The position numbers and the translations under genes are program-made. The notes beneath the pieces were generated by a model. It was not told where the DNA came from. It saw nothing but the letters and a program-made list of their open reading frames with translations, and searched no databases. 64,000 nucleotides of DNA, taken from contig OY752142.1 of the NCBI GenBank assembly GCA_963573315.1, positions 2,728,001 through 2,792,000 on the forward strand. Reading direction: 5' to 3'. Positions 1 through 11,142 of the stretch are shown here, piece after piece (position 1 is the first letter of the stretch; every line of letters begins with the position of its first letter). Source of the stretch: Entomortierella parvispora (lineage: Eukaryota > Mortierellomycota > Mortierellomycetes > Mortierellales > Mortierellaceae).

Positions 1-1208
1 TGCGTTTGACGACGATATTGAAGAGGTTCTTGACTCCATAGGGCGTCTTTGTGTTGTAGTCGGCAATTTGTCCACAGGCTTTTCAGTACACATACCACCA
101 AGACAACCGAGATTAGTTGCAAGGACGAGGGTGAGCACAGTGAGACCATGTTTTTTTGGCGTCTCTCCTTTCCCTAATACAGAGTATCTTTTTTTTAAAA
201 AAAAAACACTTACCAACAATACGTCCACCGAGGTTGAGGGCCTCCAAAGCTGCCTCCAGGTGCTCTGCACCCACATTGTCATAGTAGATATCAATACCCT
301 CTGGAGCGATCTTTCTAAGCGACTCCAGGATCGGGCCGTTCCTGTAGTTGAAGGCGCCATCAAACTTCAATTCCTTGAGGAGATACTCGACCTTGGCATC
401 GCTGCCGGCACTTCCCAAAACTCTCAGACCCTGCGATTTCGCCAACTGACCTACCAATTGACCCACAGCGCCAGAAGCTGCCGAAATGTAGATTGTCTCT
501 CCAGCCTTGGGGTTCGCAACTGCCTTCAAGGAGCCGTAGGCTGTCAGTCCTGGCATGCCTAGCACTATTTCCGAAAGGAGATGTTCATAAACAAACGGAA
601 CCGGTTAACAAACGTCGTGTTCATCAGCATTCAGCTATTCAACGCCGGCGAATAGATGATTGTGTTGTTTTTCCTGTTGTTCTCCGTGTATTTACCTCCA
701 ACATAGTTGGACAAGGGGATCCGAGAGGCCAGTTCTCGTGCCTTGGGGAGGATACGGAAGTTGGAGATGGCCGACGCGGGGATCACGCTGTACTCTTCCC
801 AGCGAGAGGTGCCGTAGATGATGGACCCGACGGGGAAGGCAGGATTTTTGGATGAGACGACCTCAGCGACACCGTAACTGCTCAAGGGAGAGCCGATTTC
901 AAAACGGGCAATGAAGGCATAGGGCAAGCTAGCGCGCATGAGACCTCGAAGGTCTAGTTTAAGAAAAAGAGGAAAAGAGGAGTGAGAGGTTTTCTTTCCT
1001 TCCTTGCTACTTTTGCGATTGCTCGGTCTTTTGAAGGCGAGAGAACCATACAAGGGTCGAGGGAGATGAAGAGGTTGCGGGCGAGGATCTCATTCTCTTT
1101 CAAATCGGTGACGAGTTGTCTGGACTCGACATCGAGATGCTCGCCAGCGATGGGGAACTCTGTAGGGTTCTTGAGGAAGACGACGGTTTTGTTGCTGGTA
1201 GTGACCAT
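1..1208 (-). CDS. Zinc-free MDR oxidoreductase (prostaglandin/double-bond reductase type), partial
   Basis: This is a probable NADPH-dependent enone/double-bond reductase of the medium-chain dehydrogenase/reductase superfamily (leukotriene B4 dehydrogenase/PTGR branch), expected in the cytosol. My model is complement(join(1..78, 214..564, 696..953, 1052..1208)); the C-terminus lies beyond the left edge. Splicing restores the family blocks in order: 'SLDPYLRGLM' across the first junction, 'GVLGMPGLTAYGSL' across the second, the nucleotide-binding 'AASGAVGQLVGQLAK', 'YYDNVG', and 'ACGQIADYN' followed by 'YGVKNL' in the last exon. No structural-zinc cysteine cluster is visible, as expected for this branch. 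Introns are 98, 131 and 135 bp. I chose the ATG at 1208 because the family N-terminus begins there; an upstream in-frame ATG at 1331 adds unrelated hydrophobic residues. Substrate is unknown. Divergent from the HECT ligase gene. Confidence 0.86.
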
Positions 1209-2507
1209 AGTTGGAGGTTGATTGGATGGGAAAGAAAAGGAAAAAGGGCTGGTTGGTGCTTGTTTGAGTAAAAAAAAAGCATAAGTCAAGGAAAAAGTGC
1301 AGGCCATTTTATACCTGAGAGGACGACTCATGAGAAGAGGACCCTATTGCTGGGCTCCAGGAAGACCAACGTGCACAAGGGGGAGGGGCCTCCGAAACTC
1401 TTGAAATGCTTCTTTCCTGCAAGTTTCTCTTTTTGCCCATTGGGCTTGGACGGGCGACCATGTCGTATGATAACGCAAAAAAGACGTGAGCGAGAGAGGA
1501 TAGAGAAAGGGGATGGTCTGAGTAAGCAAGCACAAGACCGAGTGCAACAAAGGAAGCAGTACTTCCAATAGCGGCAGTACAAGGGTAACACTGCGGAGAG
1601 CAAAGGACCCACAAACAAACGGACAGACGCGTCTCAAACGCGACATTTGTAATCTTGATAAAAACTGCAATGTTGGACTGAGCGTTGAAATGGAAAGGTT
1701 CCTTTCCCACAACGCACTTGTGCATGGGCAGCAGGTGAGTGGATAGGAAGCGTTGACTAAAAGAAAAAGAGTCCCATCACGCAAGAACGTCTCAAAAGAG
1801 CGTCAGTCCCCGCGAATGGTTGTCTGGTACAGGGCTGCGCTGTCGAAGACGAAGATAAAGCAGAAAAAGGAAGGGGTCAAGCATCTAGGACAGTCGCGTC
1901 AACAGTTTCCGTGCCTACCAGTTGTGTTGAAGGTGGTTCCTCATTGCTTGCGTACAGAAACGCTCGGCCCTGCAGATGGAAGGTATAACAATACTCGAAA
2001 GTTAATAATGAGAGCCAGGTTGGGTCTGACGGATGCATCACCGTGGCAACAGGAGGCAGACAGGACGCCACGGTCAACACGGGGCAGAGAGAGCAAAGAT
2101 GCATCGCCCTCACTGAACAAGACAAGAGAGAAGAGGGGGGAGAGAACGCTTCGCCACCAAAGCGGACCAGGGACAAGGCAAGGAACCCCATGCTATGCTC
2201 CGTGGCAGAAACATAATTCGGGCATCCACGCCCGTGTGAGCCCTCTTGCATGGGCCCAGCACGCACCGCCCCTCTTTTCGACCCTTCACGGCACACGAGA
2301 CCCTTCTGCCGCTCGCCCGCCAGCCTCTGCTGCCTTGGCGCATCCATCCATCCATCTCCACCCATCCATCTGTTCATTCATTTATCCATTCATTCATCCA
2401 TTCTACCTCCTTTCTTCCCTCTCCTCGCCTCTGTGCCTTGCACCCTGTCCGCCTGACCATCACACCTCACCTGCCGTGCTCTCTGTACTCCTGATTCCAA
2501 GAGCGTC
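1209..2507. other. Divergent intergenic region between MDR reductase and HECT ligase
   Basis: No convincing gene is seen here. It must hold the promoters of both flanking genes. A degenerate CATC/CATT tetranucleotide tract occupies about 2340-2403, just before the CT-rich leader of the HECT gene. Confidence 0.6.
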
Positions 2508-5500
2508 ATGACCAGCCAGCAGGGATATTCTCCCTACGCCTATCTCCAGCAGGGCACCCAGCAGCATGTCCCTCCGCCGCGTCCCTCCTCGGCATCTTCC
2601 TCCTCGACAAACGATCCTCAAGGAAGCCATCTGGTACGTGAAACATTCGCCTGTTGTTCTATTCTCTGTATACTTCTCTTTGGCCTGCATGACTTTTCGT
2701 TGTCGCCTCCATTACTTCTTTTCTTGGCATGCCAAATACAGAGCAATGCAGTGCCTCGGTCATAGATTGGACTTTTAACTAACAGACAATGCATGCACGG
2801 TACTAGATCATTGGAAAGTGCATGTACTGCAAGAGGTGAGTATACTCTCCCATTACAGGAGAACATGTTTCCATGAGTAGCCTTGTTCTACGCTGTGTCT
2901 TGCCTCTGCAAAACGGACCGCTAACTCATTCCCCCCTTCACCCTGAAGCCAACTCTGCTATCCACAGGCGGTCAAGGTCTTTCAATGCGTTACCTGCGAC
3001 ACCATTAACGACTTGATTGCTGCTCCCGGCATTGGTATGTTTGTTGAGTCAGAGAACTCTGGGGGGGGGGGACGCCAAGCAAATGAAGACACTGGAATGA
3101 GCCATGGACACAGCCCGGACAATGGGAGCGCCTGGCAGTCTTGCGGGACGAGAATAGCTCTACACTCGCGTTGTGGTGCTGGTCTTTTGGGCTATTTGCT
3201 TACACAGCCGCTCAGATGTGGGCAAGTTTACTTTGCCCCGGCTCGTATCCACTAATCTTGGCGACCCGCTTTGATTTCTTTCTTGAAACAATAGTGCCAC
3301 AGGAACCACTTACTCTGCAGCAGATCGAGCGCGAGATACAGCGAGCAAAAGATAGACAGGCGGAAACAGGAGGAGATCTCGATTACTCAGACCTTGAAGC
3401 TCTTCTGCGCGAGAAACTAAAAAAGTTTGCTGCCTTCAACGCCAGTTTCAGCAATGTAGGTACTTTGTCAGGGGACGGAAAAATCTGGCAGGGTCACAAG
3501 GCGAGGCTGACGCTGTGTGTACTATTTTCTGTATGGTTGTTTTTTTCATTAGCGACGACCTTTGACGTACGAGGAGTGTGGCGTAAATTTAGCAGATGCT
3601 CGGAGGGCCTTTGCCTTACTGTTGGCTATGGTACAACACGAGGATAATATGATGACTGAAAGGCACGCGTCTTGGATACAAAAAAAACTAATTCTGTGAT
3701 CCCTCTCTCTCTCTGTCCACATAGCCCAATTCGATCGCGCTCGCCGTCATGACGTCTGTGGATGCAATACTGAAGCGGCCTGGGAAGTAAGATACAAGAT
3801 GCTCGATTATTTTGCTCGACTCTAATTTCACAACCGACAGGAATGAATGACTGACTGTTTCTCAATTGTAGAGAAATTAAAGAAAAAGAAGACTTGAAGT
3901 TTATCATGCTGATGTTGGAGGTAAATTGATCATCCCTGCCATAGAGATCTACGATTAGTTGCGTTCTACAGTTATTGACAAGAGTACACTCCTTAGTGCC
4001 CTTGGCTATCGCGCCATAGAACGCCTCAGGAATCAGACTACCACCACAACATCACAAAGCGGCTTTTTACGATCATGAGCAACCTACCAAGCGATCTGCA
4101 CAAGTATTTGTCAAGCTGGTTTACAAAGTAGGTTGATGGGATATGAAGAAGCCTGTAATGTGCACCGAAAACTGTCTCGATTTTTACACTAATATTCATA
4201 TCAACAGTTGCTTGAGCACGCCAATCTTCCACACTCGGATCAACTTTGTTAACAAGTTTATTACGCAGAGACTCGCCAACCAACAGAAATCAAGCGACCG
4301 CAATCAACACATCATTTATCAGAGTGACGCAAGAATCCAGGCAGCCGCAAGAGTGATGCACCTCTTTTTTAAAGCCAACCAACCCAACGAAAAAGATTCA
4401 GAGATCGGGACCAAAAATCGAACAGGATCTGATTATGTGATCGTACCATTTAGCCATAATTCGGCGATGAAATCTCAAAGAATTCCTATTGACGAGTACT
4501 ATAACATGATTGTGGACCTTATTGACTTGCCCGTCGACTTTTGTGCCTGGGAATCTCGATCAGCGTAAGCGCTATTGACCTTCTGACCCGGCAGAAGACA
4601 TTTGGTATTTATCAATCTGCATGGCCTGATCTGACTTGTGATATTCTCTTCTCGTTAGCATGTTCACATTTTGTCAATACCCTTTCCTAATCTCAATGGG
4701 AGCAAAGATGCAGATCATGGCATGGGATGCAAAGCGCTCGATGGAAATTCAGATGCAAAAGACGATAGAGGCTCTTGTGATGCAGAAGCGTCTCAAAGCA
4801 GCGAGTGAAAACGGGGGTGAATTGAACGGTATTACCCTGCTCACGCAAGCAGAGCTCCAACAAGCGCCTCTTTTGACACTGAAGGTACACCGCAATAATT
4901 TGATTGAGGAATCTCTTACACAAGTAAGTCATCAGAGGTGTGACTTGCCCGACAGTAACATTCTTGACTTGATTTTGGCCACTGACTAATTCTGTATTCC
5001 TTGGTGCTTCATAAAGCTCTCGCGACACGAAATTGATCTCAAGAAATCACTTCGCATCGAGTTTATTGGCGAAGATGGTGTTGACGCTGGAGGTCTTCGG
5101 AAAGAATGGTTTCTCCTGCTTGTCCGCCAACTATTTGATCCGCAATATGGTGAGGATCCAGAATCACTAGCGTTGCGTAGAAGGGATTGACCGTTGACGA
5201 GAACTAGATCACTAAGACACCACCTTATTTCCTAGGCATGTTCGTTTATGATGACCAATCTAACTATTGCTGGTTTAATCCTGCTTCATTCGAGTCTCTG
5301 GATCAGTTTTACTTGGTGGGCGTGGTAATTGGTCTAGCCATTTACAATTCCACGATTTTGGATTTGCCTCTGCCCCTGGCCGTCTATAAAAAACTACTTA
5401 ACACACCGGTCACCCTGGAAGACCTGGCAACATTCCGTCCCGTAAGTTGATATCCATTTCTACCTATGATAGTAGTAGGATACGCTGTTTTCTTGTTGTA

Positions 5501-6414
5501 TCGAAACTGCTTCGCGCAAAAACTAAGAACAAAAGCAAACGCACTTACCAAAAATCAAATAGGACTTGGCCAAGGGATTTGATCAGCTATTGAATTACGA
5601 GGACGAGGATAACAGCATAGAAGATGTCTTTTGCTTGAACTTTGTTGGCGTTTACGAAGCCTACGGCGAGAGTCGAGAGGTCCCATTGATACCCGGCGGC
5701 GAGGACATTCCCGTCACAAGCGAGAACAGACGGCAATATGTCGAGCGATACGCCAACTTCATCATGAACCAAAGTATTTTTGACGTAAGTTGAATGGCCC
5801 AATTGCCACCGTGCTGTAAGTAATGATACTTTTAGACTAATGAGTGAGTTGCCACCTGTCAAAATAGCAATTTGAGTCGTTCCGCCGTGGATTCTATTTG
5901 GTCTGCAGCGGTCATGCTCTGTCGTTGTTCCGACCAGAAGAGATTGATTTCCTCGTCAGGGGCAGTGCAGAGCCTTTGGATATTGATCAACTTCGCTCCG
6001 TGACTGTGTACGAGGGCTTTAACGATGAGCACGAGGTCATCAAGTAAGTCATGTTCTACCTCCTATTAGATTAGTTACTGCAGCAAAAGGGCTGACCTAT
6101 GTCTATCATGACTAACCATTTGTTGTTGATTCCTACGTATTAATAGAAACTTTTGGTCAATCTTTAAAGAGTTTGAAGACAAGAATCAGCGTCGACTACT
6201 GCAGTTTATTACGGCGTCGGATCGATACCCTGCCACGGGCATTGCCAATTTGGCTTTCAAGATTACGTGTATGGGCAGTCATGATTCGAACCGATATCCG
6301 ACCACACACACCTGCTTTAACCAGTTGTGTCTATACAACTACAAAGGGCGGGAGAAGCTAAAGAACATGTTGATGCGGGCAATGAATGAATCCGAAGGTT
6401 TTGGCGTCAAGTAA
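2508..6414 (+). CDS. HECT-domain E3 ubiquitin ligase, Hul4/HECTD2-like
   Basis: A ubiquitin-protein ligase that accepts ubiquitin from an E2 as a thioester and passes it to substrate lysines. The model is join(2508..2633, 2807..2835, 2949..3034, 3295..3455, 3553..3630, 3725..3786, 3872..3920, 3997..4127, 4208..4564, 4659..4923, 5017..5149, 5236..5441, 5563..5784, 5868..6043, 6147..6414). It gives 782 aa with all 15 exons in phase. The N-terminus carries a small zinc-binding module (C47-x2-C50, C55, C65-x2-C68) as in fungal Hul4-type ligases. The middle has '[11 protein letters not shown]' and '[14 protein letters not shown]'. The HECT domain starts near '[19 protein letters not shown]' and has its catalytic cysteine at residue 750 in '[13 protein letters not shown]'; it ends FGVK. 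No WW or C2 domain is present, so it is not the Rsp5/Nedd4 type. The nearest sub-family (Hul4, HECTD2, UBE3A) needs a search. An AATAAA lies at 6653. Confidence 0.93.
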
Positions 6415-7830
6415 ACACTTGTTGCAGGATCGCGGCAGCGATAGAATCTTCGGACGGCGAGCAACCCATGAAGCGAAAAGTGGAGCAAGGAACGCCAATC
6501 GGCTGGGCTGTCTCCTGCTTCAACACTAGAAGCCGAAGAACTGAGCATCGCTCGTTGTTATTGGTGCTGTGTTCCTTTCTTCGTAGATTCCTCCCGTTCT
6601 TTGCCAATGTCTTTCCTCCCGTTATTTATGATTGCCTCCACCCCCATCGCAAAATAAAGTCATACCTTATTCGCTTGTGCACACCGCTGTTTTTTGGACC
6701 TGTCTTTTCACTACGCCAAGCCATGCTGCTGTGCCGTGGCTGTCTGAAAATGATGCGTCACGAGAGGCAATGAAGCGCAGCGACTGAATGAAAGGTGCGC
6801 CCACAGTTCTTTTTTTTTTCTGAAAAGAGATGGAAACATCCCCTGACTGCCTGAATACAAACCCGATCGTCAATAGTTTACCGATGGACCACGGTTCAGG
6901 ATTGATGGGTGGCGCTTGCGCGCCATTGGAGCCACCAAAAATATACGCCTGTGCATGTACCGGTACTTTTTTTCTTCGCTCTCGTACATGCTGGGAAGTG
7001 GCGGGGATTGGAGAAGGCGTCAGAGAGGACATGTAGACTGCAAAGAACGAAAGAGAAGGAGCCCTGCAATGATATCCCAAGTCCGATGGTGTTGTTCTCA
7101 TGGAACATGAGACTCATTGCCTCCATCGTCTTCCTGTGGGACAGTTGGTGGTAGGACAGTTGGATGGCTCCTCCTCCTTGCACGTGCAACATTGGATGTT
7201 TGCCTGAGAATTAAAGTAACGCCACAATTGCTAGACTATGGCATCAGATGACGGTACAGCATGGGATAGGGGAAGATTTTGCTTGCGCGCTTTTTTTGTT
7301 TTACAACTGGCGCTGCGCGCTCAGGGATGCAATGCAATGCTACAGGTCGCAAACACCGCTCGAGTTCCCCGGGTCGCGTTCCATTGGAAAGATGAAGGTT
7401 TGGACGAGCTCTAGATCAGTGCAGGGAATCGGCAACGCGTCCTTTTTTCAATGAGGTGAGCGGGGGCCTGCTGCGCTCTATTCAATGCAATCCAAATGAG
7501 CGCTGGAAAAACGGTATTGCATGAGTTACCCCGGTAAAAAGAAGAATTGGGATGAGTGAAGAGCCACTGAGAATGAGCCCTAGGTGTCCGAGATGCGTGG
7601 TGGACGTTTTGGAACGGAAATGTGTCCTTTCTTCAATCGAAGATCATTGAGTCGCATTGGGCCAATTGTTCATCATCAACTGCACTCGTGAAAGTGAACT
7701 ATGGCCCTCATTTTCTTATAAAAGGCCAGGTTGTCGCAACGGTTTCTTGTTTTCATCACTCAACAACCACCATATTCCAGCAGCCGCTTCAAGCCCAACC
7801 CCTCCTCACCGCCCACCAAAAATCACCAAG
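6415..7830. other. Intergenic: HECT 3' UTR and promoter of first Opy2-like gene
   Basis: No gene is recognised. It contains a polyadenylation-like AATAAA at 6653-6658 and the upstream region of the first cysteine-rich gene, with a TATA box at 7717. Confidence 0.55.
7717..7724 (+). promoter_or_regulatory. TATA box of first Opy2-like gene
   Basis: TATAAAAG lies 114 bp upstream of the ATG. The third paralogue has the same octamer at exactly the same distance. Confidence 0.65.
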
Positions 7831-8168
7831 ATGCTTTCTGCCCGTATTGCCTCTATCTTTGTCGTTGCCATGATGATGATGCTCGGATCCACTGCCGTTG
7901 CTGCGCCCTCGGGCAAGGACAAGTCGGGTAAAGACATCTCTGTCGCCAGTCTATTACGACTGATCCACTGCCAAGACGGTCTCGACCTTGTACCAACGAC
8001 TTGAAGCTCATATTACCATCTCTATTTTGTGTTTCTATTCATCTGCTAGGTTGCTTGCAGTGCTTTGCTCCCCCTACCTGCCCTCCCTGCGATAAAGGTT
8101 ACCATTGCCAGATCATTCCAGCGAACTGCCACTCGTGCGGCTCTGGATTCTGCGAGCGCAACATTTAA
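7831..8168 (+). CDS. Small secreted eight-cysteine protein, Opy2-ectodomain-like (paralogue A)
   Basis: A 71-aa secreted protein of unknown role. The model is join(7831..7927, 8050..8168). Exon 1 encodes a signal peptide (MLSARIASIFVVAMMMMLGS, then an AVA|AP cleavage-type site); exon 2 encodes one cysteine module. The eight cysteines run CxxC...C-x2-C-x5-C-x6-C-x2-C-x4-C ('CLQCFAPPTCPPC', 'GYHCQIIPANCHSCGSGFC'). By eye this matches the Opy2 N-terminal family, known as the extracellular head of the fungal Opy2 membrane anchor in HOG/filamentation signalling. Unlike Opy2 it has no transmembrane segment or cytoplasmic tail, so I infer a soluble relative. The phase-1 intron separates signal peptide from module, exactly as in the two neighbours. 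Confidence 0.85.
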
Positions 8169-8558
8169 GAGCAATGCCACATCTTTTCTCTTTTTGTCTC
8201 CAGGACACGCCGCCTTTATGAAGAGCAAAAAATGAATAATAAAAATCTTTTGTTCTTTTCTGCATGCACGCGCAGCTTGTATTCTTTCGTCAACTTCAGA
8301 TCCACTCCCCTTTAACGAGCACTCCACGCCGTGCACTGCACCTAGTAACTACTTTTTGATGTGGGGCATGGCGCCGGAGATGTCCCGTTCTACTCTTGTC
8401 CTGCGGCGTCGCCTTCGCCGATGCCAAGCGAGGAGGGTCTCGACCGAAAGCAGTAAAAGAAGGTCCGTTGGACACAGCCGTATCATTTGACATTCAATGA
8501 CGCCGTACTGGGGTTTGAAAGAGTCGATGTGTCGAGTCCAAAAGGTTGCTTTTTCTCT

Positions 8559-8565
8559 TATAAAA
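8559..8565 (+). promoter_or_regulatory. TATA box of second Opy2-like gene
   Basis: TATAAAA lies 171 bp upstream of the ATG of paralogue B, within a CT-rich leader. Confidence 0.6.
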
Positions 8566-8729
8566 CACCTCCTCTTTCTCTACTGCTTCGTCTCTTTCAT
8601 CACTCACTTTCACCCTCAAGCAACCCTTCGAGCTACAGCAACCAAAAAAAAAAAAAAGTCTCACAAGACCTTGCCGATAACCTCTCTTGCCCACACCCTT
8701 CATTTCTCTCCAAAACTCTCGCCATTACC

Positions 8730-9043
8730 ATGCTTTTCACGCGCCGTTTCGCGACTATTGTCTTGGCCATCACTCTTGGCTCTCTTGCGTTGATAACCGG
8801 ATCTGAGGCTGGTAAAAATAAATTAATGTCAAACTCCTTATAAAGCGGGTTGATTTCTCTGCGATTTGACCAATTTTTTAACCTGAACCCCCTTCCTTCT
8901 GTTTCCTTGAAAAACTAGTTGCTTGCAACAACTGCATTGGTGTCATGAAGTGCGTTGAGCCCTGTGGTCCAGGCTACCACTGTGTGATCTACCCCAAGAC
9001 CTGCACCTCGTGCGGTGGCGGTCGTTGCGAGCCGGACGCTTAA
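8730..9043 (+). CDS. Small secreted eight-cysteine protein, Opy2-ectodomain-like (paralogue B)
   Basis: A 68-aa secreted protein, the most diverged of the tandem trio. The model is join(8730..8811, 8919..9043), with a 107-bp intron in phase 1 at the same place as its neighbours. The signal peptide (MLFTRRFATIVLAITLGSLA) lacks the methionine run seen in A and C. The module keeps all eight cysteines ('CNNCIGVMKCVEPCGPGYHC', then 'CTSCGGGRC'). The first inter-motif loop differs in length, and the C-terminal ERN of A and C is replaced by EPDA. It is single-domain with no membrane anchor. Function is unknown; the same family argument as for A applies. Confidence 0.82.
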
Positions 9044-10266
9044 TATGGACTCGATCCCCCCATCGCCCGGCCTGGCATGGAACACGATGAAGATAGTCAT
9101 AGAGGTGGAAACAGTCCAAAGCGACACAATCGTCAATAACCCAACAATAAACACCAAGGTGTTTGTCTCCTGAATTCAATTTTTTTTCTGCATGTCCTGT
9201 CTCCTTGCAACGCGTCCAATGGACGCTGGACTATGATGTCTTACGCAATCTTTTATTCTAGGCAAAAAAGACACATTTACGAAGACTTCGAGGACGCGGC
9301 GTTGCAGCCCACCTAGGTAATCGCGGTTCCTAGAGTTCCCGGTCCAGCGGAACCTTTGTACCAAGTGAATGAAAGGAATTGACTTGTAATTATTAGCAGT
9401 GATCAAAAACAATGAGATTTTGGCTGTGTTTTCAGTCCAGGTCCTATTTTTGTTTTGGAGATCCATGCTGTTTTGCAATGACAATCTCCCCAAGATCCCA
9501 CAACATGCACCTCAGACCAATTAGAGACCCATTGAAGATGGGGTGGTAAGAATCTTTGAAACTGCGATCGATTTTACGCCCAGCCGGTGGAGAGCCACAG
9601 TTCTCTTTGGGGAAGTTACCCATGGTTGAGCATTCGTCTTTTTATTTTTCGATCGATCAATTCAAAGGGACGTGTCGATATGAACGTGTGTGCGCCATTT
9701 GTCAGACAGAACGGTACGGCTGCGCGACATGCAATGCAATGCACGGATCGAAAATCAAAACGCCGACAAAAAATATACGGTTTCGCGGGGTTACTTCTCT
9801 TATCCTTTTTCTTTGGTGAGTGGGGCTCCTGTCGTCGCGCGTTGAGGAGGGGTATGGTGTCATATGGCATCCCCGGTTTGACGCGTGTTCTTTCTGTTTC
9901 CACGGCCCCAAGTCTCTGCTAATCACTGCTGCGCTTTTTTTTTTGTAGCAGACCATGCACCATTGAACCCGGGTCTGATTACTGTACCCCTCCTCCGATG
10001 AAGAAAAGAGGAATAACCCGGGGAAAAGAGACGCGTTCTTTTCTTCTGCATTCTTCTTCCCTGTGCGTGAAGGGCTGTATTTCTCCATTCCTCTTTCCAT
10101 CTCCTCCTTATACAGCCTATCCGGTATCTTGCACTGTTGGTAATATCTCTTCTATAAAAGCTTGCACATTCTTCTCTTTTCCATCCTCATCCAAAATATC
10201 ATCTTCACAACCTCACAACCAACAAAACCCAACCCAACCCACCCCAGCCCAAAACCAAATACAACC
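9044..10266. other. Intergenic between paralogues B and C
   Basis: No coding signal is seen. The region holds B's 3' UTR and C's promoter (TATA at 10153). GCAATGCAATG-type direct repeats occur here near 9728 and also upstream of paralogue A near 7328. Confidence 0.5.
10153..10160 (+). promoter_or_regulatory. TATA box of third Opy2-like gene
   Basis: TATAAAAG lies 114 bp upstream of the ATG, mirroring the spacing in paralogue A. Confidence 0.65.
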
Positions 10267-10589
10267 ATGCTTTCCACCCGCGTTGCCTCCCTCTTTGCCA
10301 TCGCCATGATGATGATGCTCGGATCCGCCGCTGCTCAGGGCGATGCTCAGGACGGTAAAATGCGCCTCATTATGATATCAACCCTGTCATTCACTCATTC
10401 TCTCAGTGACTTATTGTCCGCAAGAGCCAGAACTAATCACATTTGTACTATTGATGAACCACTCTAGACTGCCTCAAGTGCCCTGAGGTTCCTTCTGATT
10501 GCACCCCTTGTGGCCGTGGCTGGCACTGTCAAATTGTGAAGAACAGCTGCTACTCTTGCGGCGCCGCCTACTGCGAACGCAATCTTTAA
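10267..10589 (+). CDS. Small secreted eight-cysteine protein, Opy2-ectodomain-like (paralogue C)
   Basis: A 69-aa secreted protein. The model is join(10267..10354, 10468..10589). The signal peptide (MLSTRVASLFAIAMMMMLGS) is nearly the same as that of paralogue A, and the mature module ('CLKCPEVPSDCTPC', 'WHCQIVKNSCYSCGAAYC') is the closest of the three to the Opy2 N-terminal pattern, including a Pro after the first CxxC. It ends CERNL; A ends CERNI. The phase-1 intron (113 bp) is conserved. A and C look like a recent duplication with the older B between them. No transmembrane segment is present. Confidence 0.85.
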
Positions 10590-11142
10590 AGAGGATCCAG
10601 GAATAAGGGACCAACCAATTTCCCGTAAAGGCCTCTTCCTCCTCTTTGATGCAAATAGTCGATCGATCTCTCTAGCAATGGCCGACACGCCATCATGACA
10701 ATAAACATCGTCGACTTTTTTGATCCAATCGTTTGAAGCAGGATACTGATTGACAGTGTCATGTCCTGAGCTGCGCGCGGGATTTTCAATGTTCAGTTGC
10801 CAACATTGTCCCCACTCCTCCTTGGCAACCAAACGCCTGGGTATTGTACTTGGCTAGACAGGCAACTTCTTGTGTTGAATTGGATAGAGTCAAGCGGACG
10901 CTACGAGGGAGAGTGTGTGAGAGGGAATTTGACGATGCGCTGAAAGGCCTCGTTTATAGATCAACGCTTGGCCCAACCCCGGAGACTAGAGTATCTCCAG
11001 ATTTCTGCATGCAGACTTTCTGATGGGCAAGGATTGAGGTCCTCAAGGTTTCGTCCGCTCTTTTTTACCTTGAGTTCAAACAACAATTACAACAATCAAT
11101 CATTTTTTTAATATATACTAATCAACATCGACTGTCTTTTCT
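10590..11142. other. Convergent intergenic region
   Basis: This is the shared 3' region of paralogue C (+) and carnitine acetyltransferase (-). No gene is seen. Confidence 0.5.

Noticed and set aside
2340-2403. CATC/CATT repeats as a possible CRISPR-like or satellite array.
   Set aside because: Degenerate tetranucleotide slippage in a promoter, with no spacers.
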